Source: Hemibagrus wyckioides (lineage: Eukaryota > Chordata > Actinopteri > Siluriformes > Bagridae). From it: a stretch of DNA of 64,000 bases. A program made the position numbers and the translations under genes. Below, piece after piece: positions 15,061 through 64,000 of this stretch (the stretch's first letter is position 1; each line of letters starts with the position of its first letter). The stretch lies in the NCBI RefSeq assembly GCF_019097595.1, contig NC_080717.1, positions 4,415,001-4,479,000 of the forward strand, in the 5' to 3' direction. The notes under the pieces were generated by a model. The model saw nothing but the letters and a program-made list of their open reading frames with translations. It made no database searches and had not been told where the DNA came from.

Positions 15061-15734
15061 AAGATATTAAATGTCTGTGTTGCTTTCTGAAAGCAGACTG
15101 AACACGACAATAAACCATCTCTGATCTCTTAATAGTAGCAAGATCATAGACACGCAAAAAATAAAAATTAATAAAGGAGATTATTGTAATTAAAAACAAA
15201 ATCTACCCAAAATACATGTTTTAAGACAAGCAGCATTATAAAATATTATTATAATATTACATGACATTATTTTAAGCACAGATATTCACTAATGTGGAGA
15301 TTAAATGACCAAAAACCACCCAAAAAAATCACCTTCCTTCTTCTCAGAGGTATCGCTGAACAATCTGCATAAAATATATACACATATATTCATTACACAG
15401 AAACCACACACATGTTATATAATACACCAGAGGAATGAGTACATGCTGCTGAGATACTGGACGACTGTGTAAATAAATTACTGCAAATTTTCCATTAAAA
15501 AAAACATATTTATATATATTTTTTTAAAAAAATGTACAAAATGACTTAAATTATTATTAATAAATAATTAAATTAAACAGAAAATAAAAAAAATTATTAA
15601 TTTAAATTAAATTAATTCATTTAAATTAAATGAAATTATTAAAAAGTAAAAGGTTCTTTATTTATCAGTTTTATGTGAAACCATCAGACGCTCAAACAAT
15701 ATTTACCCTCAAAAATAAAACTAAAGATTTTGAG

Positions 15735-15741
15735 TCTCTCA

Positions 15742-15803
<62 letters not shown>

Positions 15804-15857
15804 GTCTCTCTCTCTCACTGTCTGTCTCTCTGTCTCTGTTTCTCACTCTCACTGTCC

Positions 15858-15909
<52 letters not shown>

Positions 15910-16011
15910 GTCTCTCTCTCACTGTCTGTCTCTCTGTCTCTCTCTCTCTCTCTCTCTCACTGTCTGTCTCTCTCTCACTGTCTGTCTCTCTGTCTCCGTC
16001 TCTCCCTCTCA

Positions 16012-16081
<70 letters not shown>

Positions 16082-16164
16082 GTCTCTCTGTCTCTCTCTC
16101 TCACTGTCTGTCTTTCTGTGTCTCTCTCTCTCACTGTCTGTCTCTCTGTCTCTCACTCTCACTG

Positions 16165-16214
<50 letters not shown>

Positions 16215-16222
16215 TCTCTTTC
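15735..16222. repeat. Compound (CT)n/(CTGT)n tract
   Basis: Nearly 490 bp of ctctctct broken by cactgtctgtctctctctca units. The open frames across it on both strands are repeat artefacts. Confidence 0.95.
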
Positions 16223-16912
16223 AATTCTGTGGGATCTTTGTATGTGTAGTTATGTAAAAAAAATTATTAATTTAAACAGAAAACTAAAAAAGTTTTTTCT
16301 TTAAATCAAATTAAATTAAATTAAAAGGTTCTTTATTTATCAGTTTTTTTGTGAAACCATTAGACACTAAAACATCATTTACTCTCATAAAATAAAACTA
16401 AAGATATTGTGAAATTCAGCAGAAGCCAGAATAAACCCCAGGACACGAGCGTTAAAGCAGCTGCGATTTCGTCCGTAAGGTTCCTGATAGAGAGCGGTTT
16501 AAAGACCTGGAACACACACAGAGTAATAAATTGAATTTCTCTCCACCTCGGCGCATTGATTCCGTCTGGGCGACAGAGACGGGACTCAGGAGTATCGGGT
16601 TCTGTGTTTTGATTCGGACAATTATTGCAAACATTTGTGTGGCTGAAGACAGAGTTGTCCGGACGTCGAGGAAAAGTTTGTTTTAGGGAAACTGTCACAG
16701 TAGCTAAAACAGCCTGCTGGGAAATCTAACCCAGGGCTTGGTGTCTGGGTGAGGAGGGAGGAGGGAGGAGGGTTGCGGATGAAGGACGGTGATGATGGAG
16801 GTTTCCAAGATATAGCAAATATTTGAGCCATTTGCATCTGTGAGGTTTTATTTTACGCAAATATAATTGTACCACATCTTTAAACGGAACGGATTTTGCA
16901 CCCACGCGATTT

Positions 16913-17110
16913 GGTGCAAAAGTTTACACACCCTTCTATTTCTGTTATTGCTACTACTACTCCAATACATCATATCTCATTACTGGGAGCTGTTGCCATG
17001 GTAACCATTGGATCATCTTGGATCATCTTGTTGTAGGAAACATCCCCTGAGCATCTTTTTTTTTAAAACTTGAATTAAATTGATAATAGGGTGCACAAAC
17101 TTTTGCACCC
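16913..17110. mobile_element. Small MITE-like inverted-repeat element
   Basis: ggtgcaaaagtttacacacc at the left and gggtgcacaaacttttgcac at the right are imperfect inverted complements enclosing about 155 bp. This fits a miniature inverted-repeat element; the family is not identified and target duplications are not clear. Confidence 0.5.
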
Positions 17111-17657
17111 GTCCTGTAGGCTCAGCCTGGGTCGTGCAAACGCTGATTACGTGCGAGAACGTGCTAATAAATAGAACGCAAAAAGAAATATGGCGTTCCG
17201 CGTCCACACCCATGCTCCAGGAGATATTGAGCCGTCAGCCTGCAGCCCCTTTCCTTCCCCCTGCAGTGTTTACGGCTGGAGCTCAGGAAGGGCATCTGTG
17301 GCACAAGGGTATATTTTTACCTGCGTTGTCGGTTCGGGGAGAAGTTTGTAAGGAGACACCGGTTGGCACGGCGAGCTGGTGGAGCTCAAAGCGCGAGCCG
17401 CGGAGAGTTATGCCGACCATGTGGGCAGGGTGGCGGTTCCTGTGTCATGGTATATGTATGCTGGAACATGCATCCATCATAAAGATCCTGGGCGGAGACA
17501 CCAAAAGGAGAAGGAGAGGGAAAGGTCAAGCAGAGAAGAAGTGAGGATGAGTTCCAGGAAGCAAAAAAACACAGAGCGAACAAGTGCTCTACCAGCCTGA
17601 GAGCAAGTTCAAGTTCAAGAAGCTTTTACTGTCATTTTTAACCATATATAACAATCA

Positions 17658-17659
<2 letters not shown>

Positions 17660-17692
<33 letters not shown>

Positions 17693-17693
17693 C

Positions 17694-17724
<31 letters not shown>

Positions 17725-18181
17725 TGCTCTATCTCTCTCTCTGTCTGTCTCTCTCGCTCTCTCTCTCTCTGTCTCTCTCACTCTCTCTGTGTCTCACTCT
17801 CTCTCAACATGTCTGTGGGTACTATGTGTATGTGTCTGAGTTCGGTACAGTCAGGTCACATAGTTGAGTGTGTGTGTGTGTGTGAGTGAGTGAGTTAGGT
17901 ACAGTTCCGTTCACACAGTTGAGTGTGTGTGTGTGAGAGAGAGTTCGGTAAAGTTCAGTTCACACTGTTGAGTGTGTGTGTGTGTGTGTGTTTGTGTGTG
18001 TATGTGTGTGTGTGTGAGTTCAGTACAGTTCAGTTTACACAGTTGAGTGTGTGTGTGGGTGTGTGTGTGTGTGTATGTGTGTGTGTGTGTGAGTTCGGTA
18101 CAGTTCAGTTTACACAGTTGAGTGTGTGTGTGTGTGTATGTGTGTGTGTGTGAGTTCGGTACAGTTCAGTTCACACAGTCG

Positions 18182-18212
<31 letters not shown>

Positions 18213-18230
18213 TCGGTTCAGTTCACACAG
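17660..18230. repeat. (CT)n then (GT)n VNTR
   Basis: A CT tract to about 17,807, then roughly six units of gttcggtacagttcagtt, cacacagttgagtg and (gt)n. The GT run differs in length in each unit. Confidence 0.9.
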
Positions 18231-19234
18231 TTGAACACAGATGAAAAAGACTGACTAATCACAGAGAAGATATTTCCGTGTAATGATATGAAGTGTTTTA
18301 TTCCTCTTACACCACACCAATTTATCATAGTTTTTTATCCATTCCCAGTTACATTTCTTCTGACTAATTAATCGTTAAATAACAACGATGTATTTATTAT
18401 TAGTATTAGACTGTGTAAAGAACCTGAATTTTTATTAAAGCAGCCTAGAGGAACTCCTGTCACAGATCTGTTACAGAAAACAAATCAACCCCTTCCGACC
18501 AATCATGTTCAACCAATCAGAAACTGGATAGCGCTGAGGTCTTACACAAAGCACAAGAAGATTAGAAGTTCTTCAGTCTGGGATTTAAACTCTTATCCGT
18601 TCAGTTATCACATCAGAGAAATAACCCGAGACCCGAGCACTTCAGCGGTTAATCACTGAGTCGAATCTGTGTAACAGGAGAAAAAAACCCCGAAACCAGG
18701 GAGAAGCAGGTCTGGTCTTGTGTTGCACCAGGGTTAGGGGGTAAATCCTCCTTTCCTGGCTGTGCAGGGGGTACTTTAGAGCAGCAGGAGCTGATTAGGT
18801 TAGTTTAATAACACTCATCATACAAACACAGAGAACTTGTAGGCCACTAAAGCCACCGAAGCTCATTAGAAAGCCGGCGGTCTCGGAGGAGATGGTTCAT
18901 ATTTCACACTCCTGCAGAAGCGAGGCGCAGGTCAGCCAGTGGAAGTGATTTAGCGCTGAGGAAGGAGACAGGGTTGACTTCGTTTATTAGCCAGGAAGGT
19001 AAAGACTATTTGGGTTGGACGAATTAATATCATCTGTGGATTTATTGCAATAAACGATTGCGCAGAGGTTTGGGAAAAGCCGTCACACTCCACTACTGTA
19101 TGTACTTCTGGACACTTCACGCTTTACGGAAACAAATATAAAAATATAAAAATTATAAAAACGTTTTAGATCGCATTGTAGCCGGAAGTTTCTCTGCTGT
19201 TCTAACCAATCAGATTCAAGCATCTAAGAATGTC

Positions 19235-19445
19235 GTGGAATAATTGTTCAGTTCAGTTTGTATAGTGCTTATACAGTGGATATTGTCTCAAGGAGCTTTA
19301 CAGAAAGCTAGAAATTCTGGATATAAATCATAAATTTATCCCTAATGAGCAAGAGGTGAGAGTGGCAAGGAAAAACTCCCTGAGACCTCATAAGGAAGAA
19401 ACCTTAAGAGAAATCAGACTCGCTATTGCACACGATACTTTAACT
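19235..19445 (-). mobile_element. Dispersed repeat, family D, reverse copy
   Basis: The reverse complement has gggagtttttccttgcc, attagggataaatt, gctccttgagacaatatcc and gcactatacaaac, the same order as at 62,040-62,265. Confidence 0.6.
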
Positions 19446-19569
19446 TTAACCTGAACTACGTCAATATTTCAGCATATATCTATATTCTGTCCACCCATCT
19501 CACTGTACATTTTACAATCACTTTTCTGCTTATTTCATTCTATTCTATTCTAATGTTGTTTATTTTTAT

Positions 19570-20000
19570 GCTATTTTTATTTATTTATTTATTTATTTAT
19601 TTTAGATATTTTATATATTGTATAATAATAGTCTATTTTATATTATATTTTGTGTTATATTATTATATTGTTTTATACTTGATATTCTTTATATTTTAGA
19701 TTCTTTTAGTGTACAATATTTCTTATATTTTATATTCTAGTTTTATATTTGTATTTAAATTATTTCTTATATTTTTATATACTACTTTTACATTTTTATT
19801 TAAATTGTATTTCCTATATTTTATATTCTAGTTTCCAATTTTTTTATTTCAAATATTTCTTATATTTTTATGGTCTAGTTTTCATTTTTATTTAAATAAT
19901 TTCTTATAATTTATATTCTAGTTTTACATTTTTATTTGAATTATTTCTTATATTTTATATTCTGGTTTTTGTCTTTTTTTCTTCTTCTTCTTCTTTTAAA
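19570..20000. repeat. AT-rich minisatellite
   Basis: A repeat of about 45 bp (atttcttatattttatattc, tagttttacatttttattta) present in some six to eight diverged copies. Confidence 0.75.
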
Positions 20001-20234
20001 AAAGGTCCTTTGCTTTCCCCTCTCTTAAATGTCATTTTTATTATTAAAGAAACAGATTTGTGAGGCTTCATCACGAACGTCCCAAGAGTTTGGAGATTTA
20101 AACCAATCCACAGTAAAGTGAAAGGGTTTGGGAAACAGAAGGATTCACGTGAAAGGTTTTAGGGAAGATGAACCTGATTGTGTGTGTTGTTTTTATTGCT
20201 GCCTGTTAAACGTGATGCATTCGTTTCATTTCAG

Positions 20235-62423
<42,189 letters not shown>

Positions 62424-62426
<3 letters not shown>

Positions 62427-64000
62427 TTGCTAACACGAATCAGGTTCCTGTACATATTCCTACAGTATAAATACAACCTCCTATTTTTTTAACAAGACTC
62501 TGATGATTATTCATCAGCCTTCAGTATTTTTTATAGATTATATATATGTATATTTTTTTCAATATACTTAACATTCTGGAGCAGCCTAGGAGTTTGTATA
62601 TTTGTATAGATATATTTTTGAACCTGTATCGGACATTTTGGAAGGACTGCTCCATTGCCTCTGCTGCATGACCCCTGCATGTGCATCACGTCACGTGATC
62701 AGCGGTCGAACCGGGAGCGTTTTGTTCTGTTTTCAAAGGACGAAGGGACGATGCAGAGGATCAAGCGAAAGCGTCTGTCGCAGCCTTGACTACACGAGCA
62801 GAGGAGTTGAAGTCATGGATCCGTCATACAGGAGCGTCTTCGTGATGAACTGAAAGCCTGGAGAAGTAGCCCTTGCTGTGTAGGGCTGCGTGGGAGTACG
62901 TGTAGTGGCTCTCGTGACGGTCATGTCGTCCAGAGAAGATGTTTTGAGCTCTTCACAAGCTGACGGATGGAGCAAAAAAAAAAGCTGGTTATATCTTCAT
63001 ATACGCTAACGGTCAGGTGTGAAGTGATATCGAAGAGCTAGCTGATATCTAACGTCTTGATTTGTTTATCATTACTAGCGCACGCTTCGTTTTTTTTTCT
63101 TCAGGTGGTTCTTTTATTTGTTTTGTTTTGTTTTGTAATTAAAGAAAGGTTAGCGTGTTACTGTATTTTTTATTCTGATTACGATAAGTACACAACTACT
63201 AGATTGTATTATATTTTGTTAACATATTGTCATATTGATTGCTTATATTGTTGGGATGCTTCGTGTTACCATGACGACCTGTGATTTCCTTTAACATCAC
63301 ATTCAGTTTCTGTATCTATGTATTAATTTATGGTATATTTTGCTACACGGTATATTATGGTATAATTGCTCGGGATGCATTGATTTGATTGATTTTTTTT
63401 TACCCTTTTTTTGTTGCAAACAAGGAGGTTTACGGTATTTTATTTAAAGGCTTGCACGCGCGCAGGCTGAGGTTATTTGAAATGAAATGCGTTAGAATTA
63501 GCTAGCTGAGTGAGCTAGTTTGGAAAAACGTTTCTGTACAGTTACGATTCAGTTTTATTGTCTTTAACGCATAAAAAAATCGTTTGTTGTTGATCGATGA
63601 TGAATGACCGATATCGGCTGATCGCCAAAAATAGCATACCGGGCACGTGCTGTTATTTTCTCTCACACGGTATCACCGTTAGACATTTTTTTCCTCAGCT
63701 ATTTAGTGTCAAGGATTGAATTTTACGATCATTTTTAACATGTTTATTTGTTTTATGGGAAGATTTCCTGCTTTTCGCAGAGTTTGCTCGATTTTCATTG
63801 TCATCATTAACCGATGTTCATTTCATGTCGTCATGACAACCGTCCGGATTTTCTCGAAAGTTCGTGCGTGTACAAATTGTGAAGATTGTTGTTTTGGTCA
63901 GAAAATAAGACGAATGAAACAAAAATTCGTTTTGTTTGTGTATATTGAATGATGAAGTTTATCTTTGCCTTAATGAAAGAACAGTTTTGGGGGAAAAATC
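62424..64000 (+). other. col23a1: Last exon e31: stop codon and 3' UTR (to window end)
   Basis: Acceptor gttttgcag is followed at once by tga, which ends the protein exactly after CWHK. The rest is untranslated. No AATAAA is seen; attaaa at 63,138-63,143 is a possible poly(A) signal but lacks strong context, so the UTR may continue past the window. No gene is seen inside it. Confidence 0.75.

Noticed and set aside
15630..16304. 224-, 175- and 65-codon open frames (Ser/Leu/Cys/Val- and Arg/Glu-rich)
   Set aside because: They are translations of CT/CTGT repeats, open in several frames at once, with no other coding sign.

Overview
The window is vertebrate, almost certainly teleost, genomic DNA. 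The reasons are a multi-exon collagen gene with GT-AG introns, Tc1-like and hAT-like transposon relics, tRNA-derived SINEs of teleost type, and very dense micro- and minisatellites. An otophysan such as a catfish is a guess from repeat flavour only.

One protein-coding gene is supported. It is on the + strand and runs from 20,235 to the end of the window. I traced 30 coding exons by reading Gly-X-Y codons between splice sites, plus a 31st exon whose first codon is the stop. Joined, they keep one open frame of 492 codons after the 2-nt remainder of a split Gly codon. The product is a transmembrane (MACIT) collagen. Its N- and C-terminal parts best match collagen XXIII (COL23A1): GRDGYP-GPLGLDGKP near the start, GEMGLSG in the middle, [11 protein letters not shown] and GPDGLPIPGCWHK at the end. 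One 24-residue non-collagenous exon (MVFPRYDHGFISADQ...) instead resembles collagen XXV (COL25A1). The cytoplasmic, transmembrane and first coiled-coil exons are not in the window and should lie upstream.

Layout: 1-20,234 is the partial upstream intron, holding Tc1-like, SINE, MITE-like and simple repeats and no exon I could find. 20,235-42,717 holds the first COL-domain exons, an 8-nt microexon, two non-collagenous exons, a 2.1-kb 26-bp minisatellite and an 11-kb intron with a Tc1 (DD34E) relic and a 9-bp repeat. 43,109-47,856 continues the COL domain; its introns hold a hAT-like insertion and a CT/CA VNTR. 47,930-51,720 is a 3.8-kb array of a 30/32-bp repeat. 51,980-60,779 is the densely exonic 3' part. 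62,424-64,000 is stop codon and 3' UTR.

Most long open frames elsewhere come from simple repeats without stop codons and were not called as genes. The most unusual items are the 8-nt microexon, the COL25A1-like exon in a COL23A1-like gene, two further in-frame exons absent from the human COL23A1 protein as I recall it, a splice acceptor whose branch-point region lies in a SINE, and a hAT insertion whose empty site survives in a paralogous copy 8 kb away.
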